A stretch of 64,000 nucleotides of DNA from Acidimicrobiaceae bacterium (GTDB lineage: Bacteria > Actinomycetota > Acidimicrobiia > Acidimicrobiales > Acidimicrobiaceae): contig JABEUN010000081.1 of the NCBI GenBank assembly GCA_013044385.1, forward strand, positions 1 to 64,000, given 5' to 3'. This document shows positions 7,900-17,268 of this stretch, one piece after another (the first letter of the stretch is position 1; each line of letters starts with the position of its first letter). The notes under the pieces are model-generated. The model was not told where the DNA came from and did not search any database. It saw only the letters and a list, made by a program, of their open reading frames with translations. The position numbers were made by a program, and so were the translations under genes.

Positions 7900-9523
7900 T
7901 ATCGACATGACCCTCAGGGGAAAACTACTTGCGACGCTGCTTGCCCTACTTGCCGTCGCAGTAATAACGATCGACGTGACGACGTCCTCTGCGCTGAGGT
8001 CATTCCTTTATCAGCGCCTTGACCAGCAATTATCCCAAGCCATGGCCCCGGCTGAACGCTCCTTGATCGGAGCGGCCAACGGTCTTGACTACTCTCACCA
8101 ACCTCCATTTGTGCCGGTCGGAACGTATGAGGAGTACATTACCAAAAATGGACCGACGATTGTAGCTGCGGTTGTCTCCCAGCCATCCCAGGCGGGCCCG
8201 CCACCGGTTCTGACCAAAGTATCCAAGGGTGTAACCACGCTTACTGTCACTCCAGGTAAGCCGACCTCTGTGGTCTCCATAGGAGGGAACGGGCTTACCT
8301 ATCGCGTATTAGCGAGTCCGCTTCCCCAAAGGGACAGTTACATAGTCGTGGCTATTCCGCTGATCACAGTCGACGGAACCCTACACCAGCTCCTATTCGT
8401 GGAGATCCTCGTATCCCTTGGCGTATTCCTGCTAGTCACCTCTTTAGGCAGTGCCCTTCTCAGGCTCGGACTCCGACCGCTTACCGCGATGACAGAGATC
8501 GCAAGCGAGATCGGCGATGGTGATCTGACCAAGCGCGTCGACACAGATCTGCAGGACGACGAGGTTGGCAAGTTAGCTAATGCGCTGAACAAGATGCTCA
8601 CCCGAATCCAAGTGGCGGTGGAGAACTCCCGTACATCCGAGGAGCGTCTGAGAAGGTTCGTTGCAGACGCCTCCCATGAACTTCGCACCCCGCTCACGTC
8701 GATTAGAGGCTACGCCGAGCTATACGGCAGAGGCGCTATCTCAGAACCGGAGCAGGTGACCAAGGCAATGGACCGCATCGAGTCGGAATCGATCCGAATG
8801 TCAGTCCTAGTCGAAGACCTTCTCGCTCTTGCCCGATTGGACCAGAGTCGTTCGCTCGACTTCAAACCTGTGGATCTGGTAGGACTCGCACGGGATGCTT
8901 TCGAAGATGCCAGGGCGGTGGAACCAGACAGGCCAATGCGATTCTCTGGCGAACCTAGCGCGACCGTTCTTGGTGACAGCTACAGACTTACTCAAGTGGT
9001 GGTCAATCTTCTCTCCAATGCCAGAAGTCACACGCCGCCAGATGCACAGGTCGAAGTAAGGATAGAATTGATCTCCGGCACGCCTACCTTCCCGAAGGGA
9101 ATGCCGGTTGCATTTGCAAAGCCTGCTCTTCCGATCGAAATTGGAAGTGCAGATGGACCGATGCCGACAAGCTGGGTCAGGCTCATGGTTCGCGATGCTG
9201 GGCCAGGAATAGTTGAATCCGAGCTCGCCAAAATCTTCGAGCGCTTCTATCGAACAGATGTATCTAGGTCTAGGGCCCAAGGTGGTTCAGGTTTGGGGCT
9301 GAGTCTGGTAGCAGCAATCTCCGAAGCACACTCCGGCAGGGCATGGGTGGCCAGTAAAGGTAGCCAACAAGGCTCTACCTTCGGCATAGACTTCCCGGCC
9401 TATGTTGCCGCAGCCGACGGTTCGCAAGTACAAAATGAACCGGATCCAGCCGAGGAGATCCAGACGCCCGAGGAGATCAAGACGAGCGAGCAGCCGGATG
9501 CGAGCGTGAACCACCCAGGATGA
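7889..9523 (+). CDS. Membrane sensor histidine kinase
   Basis: Partner of the response regulator just upstream. Membrane segment at residues 12-32, an extracytoplasmic sensor region of about 130 residues with no recognised domain, second membrane segment at 168-192, HAMP domain at 192-245, then the kinase: H box with His263 (DASHELRTPLTSIRGYA), N box (NLLSNARSHTPP), G1 (DAGPGI), F region (FERFYR) and G2 (GGSGLGLSLV). The last 40 residues are an acidic Glu/Pro-rich tail. The architecture matches actinobacterial MprB/TrcS-type kinases. Given the neighbouring htrA gene, envelope stress is a reasonable but unproven signal. Confidence 0.94.
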   Translation: MAHNIDMTLRGKLLATLLALLAVAVITIDVTTSSALRSFLYQRLDQQLSQAMAPAERSLIGAANGLDYSHQPPFVPVGTYEEYITKNGPTIVAAVVSQPSQAGPPPVLTKVSKGVTTLTVTPGKPTSVVSIGGNGLTYRVLASPLPQRDSYIVVAIPLITVDGTLHQLLFVEILVSLGVFLLVTSLGSALLRLGLRPLTAMTEIASEIGDGDLTKRVDTDLQDDEVGKLANALNKMLTRIQVAVENSRTSEERLRRFVADASHELRTPLTSIRGYAELYGRGAISEPEQVTKAMDRIESESIRMSVLVEDLLALARLDQSRSLDFKPVDLVGLARDAFEDARAVEPDRPMRFSGEPSATVLGDSYRLTQVVVNLLSNARSHTPPDAQVEVRIELISGTPTFPKGMPVAFAKPALPIEIGSADGPMPTSWVRLMVRDAGPGIVESELAKIFERFYRTDVSRSRAQGGSGLGLSLVAAISEAHSGRAWVASKGSQQGSTFGIDFPAYVAAADGSQVQNEPDPAEEIQTPEEIKTSEQPDASVNHPG

Positions 9524-10161
9524 GTCAGCTCCAGCAAAGCCTCGATTAGACCAGCCTTCATTGAGTGTCGAAATAGGTGGTCGTCGGGCTCGAGCATCCT
9601 GCCACTGTACATAACGCCGGAGCTCTATAGCCAAAACGCAGGGATCGTTGTCATGCCATTCTGCTTGGAAGCGCACTTAGGGGCGAACACCGGTGGTCAA
9701 TATTACGAACCTGCTGTCCACCATCGGCGAGGGTAGTCGAGACCAGCCACACCCCTTTGCACGCGCAGTGAACGTACTCACCTCACAAGCTATGAGATCG
9801 GCGTGGGTCAATTGGTCACCTAATCGACCAGACGGCAGGAGCGCTCTGTAGTCAGTGGACGTCACCTACGGAATACCTGTGCTTCGATGGAAGCAACAAA
9901 CTCATTCCCGGAATCTCCAGCCGTCGTGGTCTGACAGTTGCATCGACGGGTGTCACAAAGTGGTCCGATTTACGCTTACAGGAGCAACAATTTATGCCAT
10001 AGAAGAACACTAAAAGCAGAACATACCCAGCACCAGTCGCCGAGCTTTAATTCTCCACGCACATTTGCAAGTACCGACTTACTGAAGGAAACACCTGATC
10101 AATGCTGCAAGTCATCGATAACTAATTGGTCCTACCACATCTGCGAGCTATATGGGTCACT

Positions 10162-10467
10162 TTAGGGTCGTCCACTGACTACCTGGTTGAGTTCTGGCAA
10201 GCGATTCAAAGCGCATACGCTCACAACTTGCAGGAAGTGCTGCGAATCTAGCTCTGATAATGCCTCATCGACATATATCTCCAATCCAAAGAACTCGAAA
10301 CCTAGCTGACCATTAAAATGGCCACCCCACTGGTCTGAGACCTGGATAACAGGTAAATCATCTGGTTCAAGGCGACTCACAGAACTCTGGTGCACTTCGG
10401 AGCTTCGCAGGATATTTCTGAGAACGCGTGGGCGCAAGTTGCCACAAGTGCACCACCTCAATTCCAC
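10162..10467 (-). CDS. Possible small hypothetical protein
   Basis: A frame of 101 codons inside the long gap. The product has two cysteines near the N terminus (CTC), a mixed sequence and no recognised motif. The amino acid composition is not absurd for a real protein (hydrophobic-polar alternation around QLGFEFFGLEIYVDEALSEL). No strong ribosome site is visible and there is no operon partner. It may equally be a chance frame or a remnant of a larger gene. Confidence 0.25.
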   Translation of the reverse strand: MELRWCTCGNLRPRVLRNILRSSEVHQSSVSRLEPDDLPVIQVSDQWGGHFNGQLGFEFFGLEIYVDEALSELDSQHFLQVVSVCALNRLPELNQVVSGRP

Positions 10468-10470
10468 CCG

Positions 10471-10485
10471 TGAAAAGGTCTGGTC
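10471..10485. repeat. 15-bp direct repeat, left copy
   Basis: TGAAAAGGTCTGGTC occurs here and again at 11580-11594, in the same orientation. The pair flanks the second ureohydrolase gene. The right copy includes that gene's stop codon. Confidence 0.6.
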
Positions 10486-10610
10486 CCCGAGTCGACCTAC
10501 TACCTTCTCGAATTCAATCTACCCATTTCACGCCGGTACCAACGAAAGTAGTCAAAACCCCATTTAGGTTCTTTAGTGTGGAGAACAGCAACAGAGAAGT
10601 ACCGCCGGGG

Positions 10611-11582
10611 ATGCGTTCACAATTGGGCGGCCCCTCATACCATGGCCTCGCAACCTTCGCTGGGCTACCATACCTGACGGAGTTGGATCAACTTAGAAGT
10701 TGGGCACCCGATGTCGCCATCGTCGGCGCACCTTGGGATGACTCGACAACCAATAGACCCGGTGCCAGGTTTGGGCCCCGGGCACTCAGGTCCCAGGCCT
10801 ACGGACCTGGCACCTACCACCTGGACCTCGGCTTCGAGATCTTCGAGGAGCTCGAAGTCGTCGACTATGGCGATGCGTACTGCCCCCACGGAATGACTGA
10901 GCTGTCACACGCAGCCATCCGAGCAAAGGTAGCTGAGGTCTCAAGTTCGGGAATCGTTCCCATAGTGCTCGGCGGAGACCACTCAATCACCTATCCATCG
11001 GCCTCCGCAGTTGCTGAGTCACACGGATGGGGAAAAGTCGGCCTGATCCATTTCGACGCCCATGCAGACACCGCACTCGAGATAGACGGCAATCTGGCCA
11101 GCCACGGTACGCCTATGCGAAGGCTCATCGATTCGGGTGCAATACTAGGTAAGAACTTTGTTCAGGTGGGGCTACGCGGATACTGGCCCCCAAAAGAGAC
11201 CTTCGAATGGATGAAGGATCAGGGCATGCGTTGGCACCTGATGCACGAACTCTGGGAGAGGGGCACCAGGTCGGTTATCGACGATGCCGTCCGGGAGGCG
11301 CAAGAGGGGTGCGAAAAGCTCTATTTGAGCGTCGACATCGATGTACTGGACCCCGGCTTTGCACCTGGTACCGGAACGCCTGAGCCGGGTGGAATGGCTC
11401 CAGTCGACCTGCTTAGAGCGATAAGGTACATCACGAGTTCCTTCGACGTCGTAGGTATGGACGTGGTGGAGGTCTCGCCGCCATACGACTGGGCGGAGGT
11501 CACCATAAACAACGCCCATCGGGTGGTGTTGGAGGCCATCAGCGGGATGGCGCTACGCAAAATCCGCGCACGATCCTCCTGA
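10611..11582 (+). CDS. Ureohydrolase, agmatinase/arginase family (second copy)
   Basis: Second Mn-dependent ureohydrolase of the window. Metal blocks: LGGDHSITYP, HFDAHADTA and SVDIDVLDPGFAPGTGTPEPGG. The N-terminal signature NRPGARFGPRALR (fold start) and the end DWAEVTINNAHRVVLE match agmatinase and guanidinobutyrase-type enzymes. The frame is open further upstream to 10428, but that part is unlike the family; ATG 10611 gives 323 aa, the usual length. GTG at 10578 is an alternative. The paralogue at 256-1251 shares the same blocks, so the two may act on different guanidino substrates. Confidence 0.85.
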   Translation: MRSQLGGPSYHGLATFAGLPYLTELDQLRSWAPDVAIVGAPWDDSTTNRPGARFGPRALRSQAYGPGTYHLDLGFEIFEELEVVDYGDAYCPHGMTELSHAAIRAKVAEVSSSGIVPIVLGGDHSITYPSASAVAESHGWGKVGLIHFDAHADTALEIDGNLASHGTPMRRLIDSGAILGKNFVQVGLRGYWPPKETFEWMKDQGMRWHLMHELWERGTRSVIDDAVREAQEGCEKLYLSVDIDVLDPGFAPGTGTPEPGGMAPVDLLRAIRYITSSFDVVGMDVVEVSPPYDWAEVTINNAHRVVLEAISGMALRKIRARSS

Positions 11583-11594
11583 AAAGGTCTGGTC
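11580..11594. repeat. 15-bp direct repeat, right copy
   Basis: Second copy of TGAAAAGGTCTGGTC (the first is at 10471-10485). It begins with the TGA stop codon of the ureohydrolase. Confidence 0.6.
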
Positions 11595-11637
11595 AGCGAA
11601 CACTCAGTTGATCAATTCGGCAGGTTAGATTATCAGA

Positions 11638-12396
11638 ATGACCGATTTCATGGACATCATCAATAGATGTACGAGCGGCCTGCTGCGTACTGCAACAGAC
11701 TGTTCCCCGGAGACTCCGGTAACTACTTGCGGAGCATGGACGATGTCCGACTTGGTAGGACATCTCACCACTGTCCAGTTCCGCGCCATCGGGCGCATTG
11801 GTCAGTCGTCAGAAATCGCGACACCCCTAGCGCTGCCAACCAACTATTCCGAACTTATAGACCTCGGATACAAGACACTTCAAAACTTCGATGAGTCCTT
11901 TGGCAGTCTCGCAGGTGACGCGCCTTGTTGGAATTGGACAGGATCTAATCAGAACGTAGGCTGGATGAGACGTCGTCAAGCTCACGAGAGCACGATCCAC
12001 TTCTACGATGCCTTACACGCTGTTGGCAACGCAGCGCTGCCAAATTGGGCGTCTAGCGGAGGTATAGACCAGCCACTCGCTGCGGACGGAATCCGGGAGT
12101 TCATGGAGGTGTTCCTGCCGCGGGTGAACCAGAAGAAGGAGCTACCGAATCTCGGTTCCCTCCACATCCATGCCACCGATGGTCCTGCGACATCCGAATG
12201 GTACATATCAATGGACCCCGACGGAAAACTTGCAGCCGTCGAGGGCCACCAAAAGGCCGACACGGTAATCAGGGGTTCAGCATCGGATATCCTGCTCTGG
12301 ATATGGGGTCGCAGAGAGCCGATAGCTCAAAACGATCTTGAAAAATTTGGAGATCTAGAAGCCATCTCGGCTTGGAGAACTGCCTTTTCAATCTGA
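11638..12396 (+). CDS. Maleylpyruvate isomerase family, mycothiol-dependent-type protein
   Basis: DinB-like/MDMPI-family protein of 252 aa. The N-terminal helical bundle has the family pattern (CGAWTMSDLVGHLTTVQ near residues 35-55; its metal-binding His is in GHL) and the second conserved part WMRRRQAHESTIHFYDA (about 120-136) supplies the other metal-site His residues. The C-terminal part (about 165-250) fits the sterol-carrier-like domain found in these proteins. Family members use mycothiol or related thiols, which fits an actinobacterial host. The exact reaction is unknown. It ends 22 bases before the convergent sufB stop. Confidence 0.8.
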   Translation: MTDFMDIINRCTSGLLRTATDCSPETPVTTCGAWTMSDLVGHLTTVQFRAIGRIGQSSEIATPLALPTNYSELIDLGYKTLQNFDESFGSLAGDAPCWNWTGSNQNVGWMRRRQAHESTIHFYDALHAVGNAALPNWASSGGIDQPLAADGIREFMEVFLPRVNQKKELPNLGSLHIHATDGPATSEWYISMDPDGKLAAVEGHQKADTVIRGSASDILLWIWGRREPIAQNDLEKFGDLEAISAWRTAFSI

Positions 12397-12417
12397 AGCC
12401 CTGTCAAAGCGGCTAAC

Positions 12418-13815
12418 TCAGCCTATGGATCCGTCCATCTGGAGTTCGATCAACCTGCTCCACTCGACCGCGTACTCCATAGGGAGCGTTCGAGTGACTG
12501 GCTCGATAAATCCGTTGACGATCATCGACATCGCCTGGGCCTCCGAGAGTCCCCGCGACATCAGATAGAAGAGTTGGTCGTCACCGACACGGGAGACTGT
12601 AGCCTCATGGCCGATTCTCGCGTCCTTCTCACCAACCTCCATATACGGCTTCGTCTCGGATATGGAGTCTTTATCCAGAATTAGCGCGTCGCACCTGACG
12701 AAGCTCTTGGCACCCTTGGCGCCCTCTTCCACCTTGACGAGTCCTCGATAGGTAGACACTCCCCCATCTTTCGAAATCGACTTGGATACGATGGTCGAAG
12801 TGGTCTCCGGTGCTAGGTGAACCATCTTCGCACCGGCATCCTGATGCTGTCCCGCTCCTGCATAGGCGACAGAAAGGACCTCTCCGGACGCCTTCGGGCC
12901 AACCAGGTAAACAGCTGGGTACTTCATGGTCAGTCTGGAACCGATGTTGCCATCTATCCACTCGACCCTCGCTTCGGCTTCTGCCCGAGCCCGCTTCGTA
13001 ACAAGGTTGTATACGTTGTTGGACCAGTTCTGGATCGTCGTGTAGGTGATCTTGGCCCCTGGTTTTGCTATCAATTCGACAACTGCGGAGTGGAGCGAGT
13101 CCGTTGTGTAGACCGGAGCCGAACATCCCTCGATGTAGTGCACCGATGAGCCCTCATCGGCAATTATCAGCGTTCTTTCGAACTGACCCATATTCTCGGC
13201 GTTGATCCGAAAATAGGCCTGCAAAGGCATGTCGACGTGCACGCCAGGTGGAACGTATATGAACGATCCTCCCGACCAAACCGCCGAGTTCAATGCCGCA
13301 AACTTGTTGTCATTTGGAGGAATGACCGTCCCGAAATACTGCTTGACCATATCCGGATACTCCCGCAGGGCGGTATCCATGTCACAGAAGAGGACTCCTT
13401 GGTTCTCGAGTTCAACTCGATTTTTGTGGTAGACCACCTCGGACTCGTACTGCGCAGTCACGCCAGCGAAGTATTTGCGCTCGGCATCGGGAATTCCAAG
13501 CTTGTCCCAAGTCGCCTTTACATTGTCTGGCAACTCCTCCCACACATCCACCTGCTTGTTGGTCGGCTTGATGTAGTAGTAGATGTCAGAGAAGTCCAGA
13601 TCCGGCATGTTCACGGCGAACCAAGGAAGCATCGGCTTCTTCATGAAGTTGGCCAGACTCTTCAGTCTGAACTCCCTCATCCACTGCGGCTCCTTCTTCA
13701 TGTCCGACATCTGGCGGACCACCTCTTCGGAGAGCCCCTTCTTGGGCTTGAAGATGTAGTTCTCCTCGTCGCTCCATCCGAGCTTGTACTTTCCGAGATC
13801 CAAATTGGCTGTCAT
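12418..13815 (-). CDS. sufB: Fe-S cluster assembly protein SufB
   Basis: Scaffold subunit SufB of the SUF machinery. N-terminal features are the [25 protein letters not shown] segment, then PKKIQK-type core text as in [27 protein letters not shown], the [13 protein letters not shown] loop with the conserved Cys, and the end [41 protein letters not shown]. The frame is open to 13902, but ATG 13815 gives the family N terminus and 465 aa, the usual length. It stands alone, away from sufD and sufC, with a separate promoter region towards the divergent peptidase gene. Confidence 0.95.
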   Translation of the reverse strand: MTANLDLGKYKLGWSDEENYIFKPKKGLSEEVVRQMSDMKKEPQWMREFRLKSLANFMKKPMLPWFAVNMPDLDFSDIYYYIKPTNKQVDVWEELPDNVKATWDKLGIPDAERKYFAGVTAQYESEVVYHKNRVELENQGVLFCDMDTALREYPDMVKQYFGTVIPPNDNKFAALNSAVWSGGSFIYVPPGVHVDMPLQAYFRINAENMGQFERTLIIADEGSSVHYIEGCSAPVYTTDSLHSAVVELIAKPGAKITYTTIQNWSNNVYNLVTKRARAEAEARVEWIDGNIGSRLTMKYPAVYLVGPKASGEVLSVAYAGAGQHQDAGAKMVHLAPETTSTIVSKSISKDGGVSTYRGLVKVEEGAKGAKSFVRCDALILDKDSISETKPYMEVGEKDARIGHEATVSRVGDDQLFYLMSRGLSEAQAMSMIVNGFIEPVTRTLPMEYAVEWSRLIELQMDGSIG

Positions 13816-14028
13816 AGCTCCGTGTCCCCGATTCCAGTCGGACCCTACCTTGCGGCGTGACCCGACCGTAAAACTTAACCGGCAGCCGCCGGTAATTACC
13901 ACTACCTAGATAGTAACAACTATTAGCCACCAGATGATCACAATCTCACCCGGTCTCTCTAAAACCTGTTTCACCCTGCGCCGCAGAAGTAGCGCTGGCA
14001 TACACCTGACAACTCAATTTAGGGGAGT

Positions 14029-16134
14029 GTGCTTGGGTTCTTGATCGCCCTAGTGTCGTATGGGATGAACTCAGAATTAAACTCGATCTTCTCCTCCAGC
14101 CGGCCACCAAGGCACGTCTCAAACTACCCTCCCAAGGTGCGCACCGGCCTCGGCGGCGAGAGGATGGACCCTTGGGGATGGCTAGAGGACCAGAAGCTTC
14201 CGGACACCCAGGCATTCCTCGAAGCGGAGAATAGTTACTTCGACTCAGTCTTAAAGGCATTCTCTACCAAGCAGGACGAACTCTACGAGGAGTTCAAGTC
14301 GAGAATCAAGCAGACCGACCTCTCGGTTCCAGTAACCAAGGGCCCCTGGAGCTACTACAGCCGAACCGAGGAGAACAAGGACTACGCGATCCACTGCCGC
14401 ATACCAGCCACTGGCGGCGACGAACAGGTCATATTGGACGAGAACGCTCTCGCAGTTGGCCTAGATTACCTTTCAGTCGGGACCTCCTCGGTGAGTCCAA
14501 ACCACGAACTACTCGCTTATGGAGTGGATCTGGACGGCAGTGAACGACACCGGCTCTACATCGTCAGGATTGAGACGGGTGAACTGCTGGATGAGATCAT
14601 CGAGAACACCTATTACGGACTTACATGGTCTAACGATTCGACGACTGTCTACTATGTCCGACCCGACGACAAGATGCGTCCCTGGCAGGTATTCTCCCAC
14701 CGCCTCGGCACGGTCCCAGATAGGGACCGGATGATTTTCGAGGAAGTTGACGACCGCTACTTCGTCGATGTCTCCAAAACCAAAGACGAGAGCTATATCA
14801 CAATAGACACGTCGTCGAAGACCACGACCGAGACGTGGTTATTCCCTGCAGATGAGCCCGATGCCGAACCGAAACTGTTCCGCCAAAGGGTCGAGGGGGT
14901 GGAGTACTATCTCGATCGTCACCTGACTTTGGGTTTCGTCATCATAACAAACGACGTTCGAGAGGACTTCAGGGTCGCGTTGGCTGATTCTGGAGATTCA
15001 GACTGGAGAGACCTCCTCTCCTTCGAAATTGGCACCAAAGTCGAGGCTGTTGACATCTTCGAAAACCACCTGGCACTTTTAGTCAGACGGGCCGGACTGA
15101 CCAGCATCGACATCTTCGACATCGACTCCGGTGAACTCAGGTCGGTCCCGAAACCGGACGACGTATCGACCATCTACCCGACTGCGAACCCGGAGTACCA
15201 TTCGTCGAAACTGAGATTCGAATACACCTCCATGGTGACGCCGAGGTCTGTTCTTGAACTCGATATGGTGAGCTTCGAGTCGGTGGTGTTGAAAGAGACT
15301 GAGATTCTCGGCGGTTACGACCCGACTCGCTACGAGACCTTCAGGACCTGGGCCAAAGCGAGCGACGGGACTGACGTGCCGATCTCCGTCGTCAGAGAGC
15401 GTACGAATACCAAACCCGCCCCCACCCTCCTTTATGGGTACGGGTCGTATGAGTTTTCCTTGGACCCGACCTTTTCGACCCTCAGGCTCTCGCTCCTCGA
15501 CAGGGGTTTTGTCTATGCAATCGCCCATGTCAGAGGTGGAGGAGAGTTGGGCCGGGCATGGTATCGCGATGGCAAGCTCGCGCGGAAGATGAACACGTTC
15601 ACCGACTTCATAGCCTGTGCCGACCACCTCGTCGCCACGGGAATCTCAGACCGGGAGCGTCTGTGCGCCCGGGGCGGAAGCGCCGGTGGGATGCTCATGG
15701 GTGCAGTTTCCAACCTCGCACCCGAGAAGTTCAATACGATACTCGCAGAGGTTCCATTCGTCGACTGCTTGAACACGATCTCCGATCCCGACCTCCCACT
15801 CACCGTCACAGAGTGGGAAGAGTGGGGAAATCCCCTCCAATCACGTGAGATCTATGAGCTCATGGCTTCCTACACGCCATACGAAAATGTCACTAACGTC
15901 ACATATCCGAACCTCATAGTGACCGCCGGTCTGAACGACCCCCGCGTCAGCTACTTCGAACCGGCGAAGTGGGTAGCTAAACTCCGCGACATCTCACCCC
16001 ATAGCAATGTGATGCTCCGATGCGATATGGGCTTCGGGCACTCGGGCCCCTCGGGACGCTATGACGCGTGGCTCGAGGAAGCGGGCTTCTTTGCGTTATT
16101 ACTCGCCGCCGTCACAGAGGCCGGAACGCTCTGA
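14029..16134 (+). CDS. Prolyl oligopeptidase family serine peptidase (S9A)
   Basis: Cytoplasmic peptidase of the prolyl oligopeptidase/oligopeptidase B group, cutting short peptides. N-terminal part starts the family pattern at DPWGWLED; residues about 80-400 form the seven-bladed propeller; the C-terminal alpha/beta hydrolase domain holds GSYEFSLDPTFS, RGGGELGRAWYRDGK and the triad: Ser in GGSAGGMLMG, Asp in AGLNDPRVSY and His in MGFGHSGPSGRYD. 701 aa is typical. The GTG at 14029 sits only one base after AGGGGAG; ATG at 14065 is the alternative start. Confidence 0.92.
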   Translation: MLGFLIALVSYGMNSELNSIFSSSRPPRHVSNYPPKVRTGLGGERMDPWGWLEDQKLPDTQAFLEAENSYFDSVLKAFSTKQDELYEEFKSRIKQTDLSVPVTKGPWSYYSRTEENKDYAIHCRIPATGGDEQVILDENALAVGLDYLSVGTSSVSPNHELLAYGVDLDGSERHRLYIVRIETGELLDEIIENTYYGLTWSNDSTTVYYVRPDDKMRPWQVFSHRLGTVPDRDRMIFEEVDDRYFVDVSKTKDESYITIDTSSKTTTETWLFPADEPDAEPKLFRQRVEGVEYYLDRHLTLGFVIITNDVREDFRVALADSGDSDWRDLLSFEIGTKVEAVDIFENHLALLVRRAGLTSIDIFDIDSGELRSVPKPDDVSTIYPTANPEYHSSKLRFEYTSMVTPRSVLELDMVSFESVVLKETEILGGYDPTRYETFRTWAKASDGTDVPISVVRERTNTKPAPTLLYGYGSYEFSLDPTFSTLRLSLLDRGFVYAIAHVRGGGELGRAWYRDGKLARKMNTFTDFIACADHLVATGISDRERLCARGGSAGGMLMGAVSNLAPEKFNTILAEVPFVDCLNTISDPDLPLTVTEWEEWGNPLQSREIYELMASYTPYENVTNVTYPNLIVTAGLNDPRVSYFEPAKWVAKLRDISPHSNVMLRCDMGFGHSGPSGRYDAWLEEAGFFALLLAAVTEAGTL

Positions 16135-16148
16135 GCGCCTTTAGGCGC
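16135..16148. terminator. Small hairpin between convergent genes
   Basis: GCGCCT and AGGCGC form a tight inverted repeat directly after the peptidase stop codon and before the stop of the leftward gene at 16157. It is placed as a two-way terminator but has no long U tract. Confidence 0.35.
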
Positions 16149-16156
16149 CATCTGCA

Positions 16157-17107
16157 TCAACTATTGACGAATGTGTAGTTGAAGGGACCGGGTGCGGTGG
16201 TTACCGCCACTGGGGTTGAATTGGCAGTGATATGCAGCACTGTTGAATTTCCGGCCCTTAGCCACAAAGCCGAAGAGGTGGTAATCACCTTGGACTGACC
16301 CGGTTGAATTACACCGTCCCAGGAGATGGAGCCGTAAGGAGTTTGAGACTGCTCAACCCAGCAGGGAGCCGTCACCGTCAACGTGTACGTGATTGAACCT
16401 GCGGGTACCTTGAAGGTAGCCCCAGCAGCAGTCTGTGCAAGCGGAGAGATCACTGGCGGGACGGTAGTAGTGGTAGTGGCAACGGTAGACGACGTGGTGG
16501 AGGTCGTCGAAGTGGCACCTGAACCCGCACCTCGGCCCAAGAACTTGACCGCTCCAAATATCAACAGTGCCGCTCCAAGGACGACTACCACACCTGTTCC
16601 CAGAAGCTGGCGGGAACCAGGCGCCGAGTTTAGCGACCTCGAGGTCGGGATCGCGCCAGAAAATCGCGACGCAACTTTATCTTGATTCTGAAACGAATCG
16701 GACCCCGTGTCGACCTCGGTGTCGCCTCGACTTTCCAATATCGGACTTGGGGTCTCCAGCGACTCCTCCAATAAGGGAGTTTCTACACCCTCATTCTTCC
16801 CCGCCTGAATCAACTCCCGAAGGGTCTGCCTCGGAGCCGGCAACTTCGGCAATGGAACCACTTTTGGCTTTATCGTCGTCTTGGTATGGGCGCCCCCAAC
16901 CTTCCTTACGTGCGAACTTAACACTGGTGGACTGGATTCTAAGTTGGTGGATCCGCGGTTGGCCGCACCACTGATGCCGCCCATCACACCCATGGTACGT
17001 CGATGTCTATCGATCGACTTTCGCTCCCTACGCAGCGCTGTCATGGTAGCTCCCGATATGGCAGCCGCCACCACAACAACCAGCGCAATCGTCAAAAGGG
17101 CCGTCAC
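16157..17107 (-). CDS. Membrane protein with RodZ-like C-terminal domain
   Basis: Unrecognised 316-aa protein. A first hydrophobic segment covers residues 3-22 and a second about 175-193 (VVVVLGAALLIFGAVKFLG), followed by a Thr/Ser-rich linker of the type STTSTTSS and a final domain of about 95 residues. That domain (VPAGSITYTLTVTAPCWVEQ, then WDGVIQPGQSKVI and WLRAGNST) resembles the extracytoplasmic DUF4115 domain of RodZ, but the cytoplasmic helix-turn-helix of RodZ is missing. The Thr-rich stretch suggests exposure outside the membrane. A role in cell-wall or shape functions is a guess. Confidence 0.6.
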   Translation of the reverse strand: MTALLTIALVVVVAAAISGATMTALRRERKSIDRHRRTMGVMGGISGAANRGSTNLESSPPVLSSHVRKVGGAHTKTTIKPKVVPLPKLPAPRQTLRELIQAGKNEGVETPLLEESLETPSPILESRGDTEVDTGSDSFQNQDKVASRFSGAIPTSRSLNSAPGSRQLLGTGVVVVLGAALLIFGAVKFLGRGAGSGATSTTSTTSSTVATTTTTVPPVISPLAQTAAGATFKVPAGSITYTLTVTAPCWVEQSQTPYGSISWDGVIQPGQSKVITTSSALWLRAGNSTVLHITANSTPVAVTTAPGPFNYTFVNS

Positions 17108-17268
17108 GAGGCTCCTTAGCTCCCTGGGTCACCTGCCGATGGGAAGAGACACCATGGTGACCGTCATTTAATCTAGCGATTCGAAATTAAGCGTCTTACC
17201 TGTACCCTACAAAAGCGCGCAACTTGCATTTGCATTCTGTGGCTCAAATACCTCTTGGGCAGGAAGAT

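Larger units (their letters stand above)
9524..10610. other. Long intergenic stretch of about 1.1 kb
   Basis: The largest gap of the window, between the kinase gene and the second ureohydrolase. By eye it is more AT-rich around 9940-10150 than the neighbouring genes, and it holds only short frames. The one that might be real is listed at 10162-10467. One copy of a 15-bp direct repeat lies at 10471-10485. No tRNA-like or other RNA structure was recognised. It may be decayed coding sequence. Confidence 0.5.

Noticed and set aside
8807-9280. A 157-codon frame on the minus strand within the histidine kinase gene
   Set aside because: Lies over the conserved kinase core and has no family features.
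13237-13860. A 207-codon frame on the plus strand over sufB
   Set aside because: Antisense to SufB with full family text; His/Val/Leu-rich composition without motifs.
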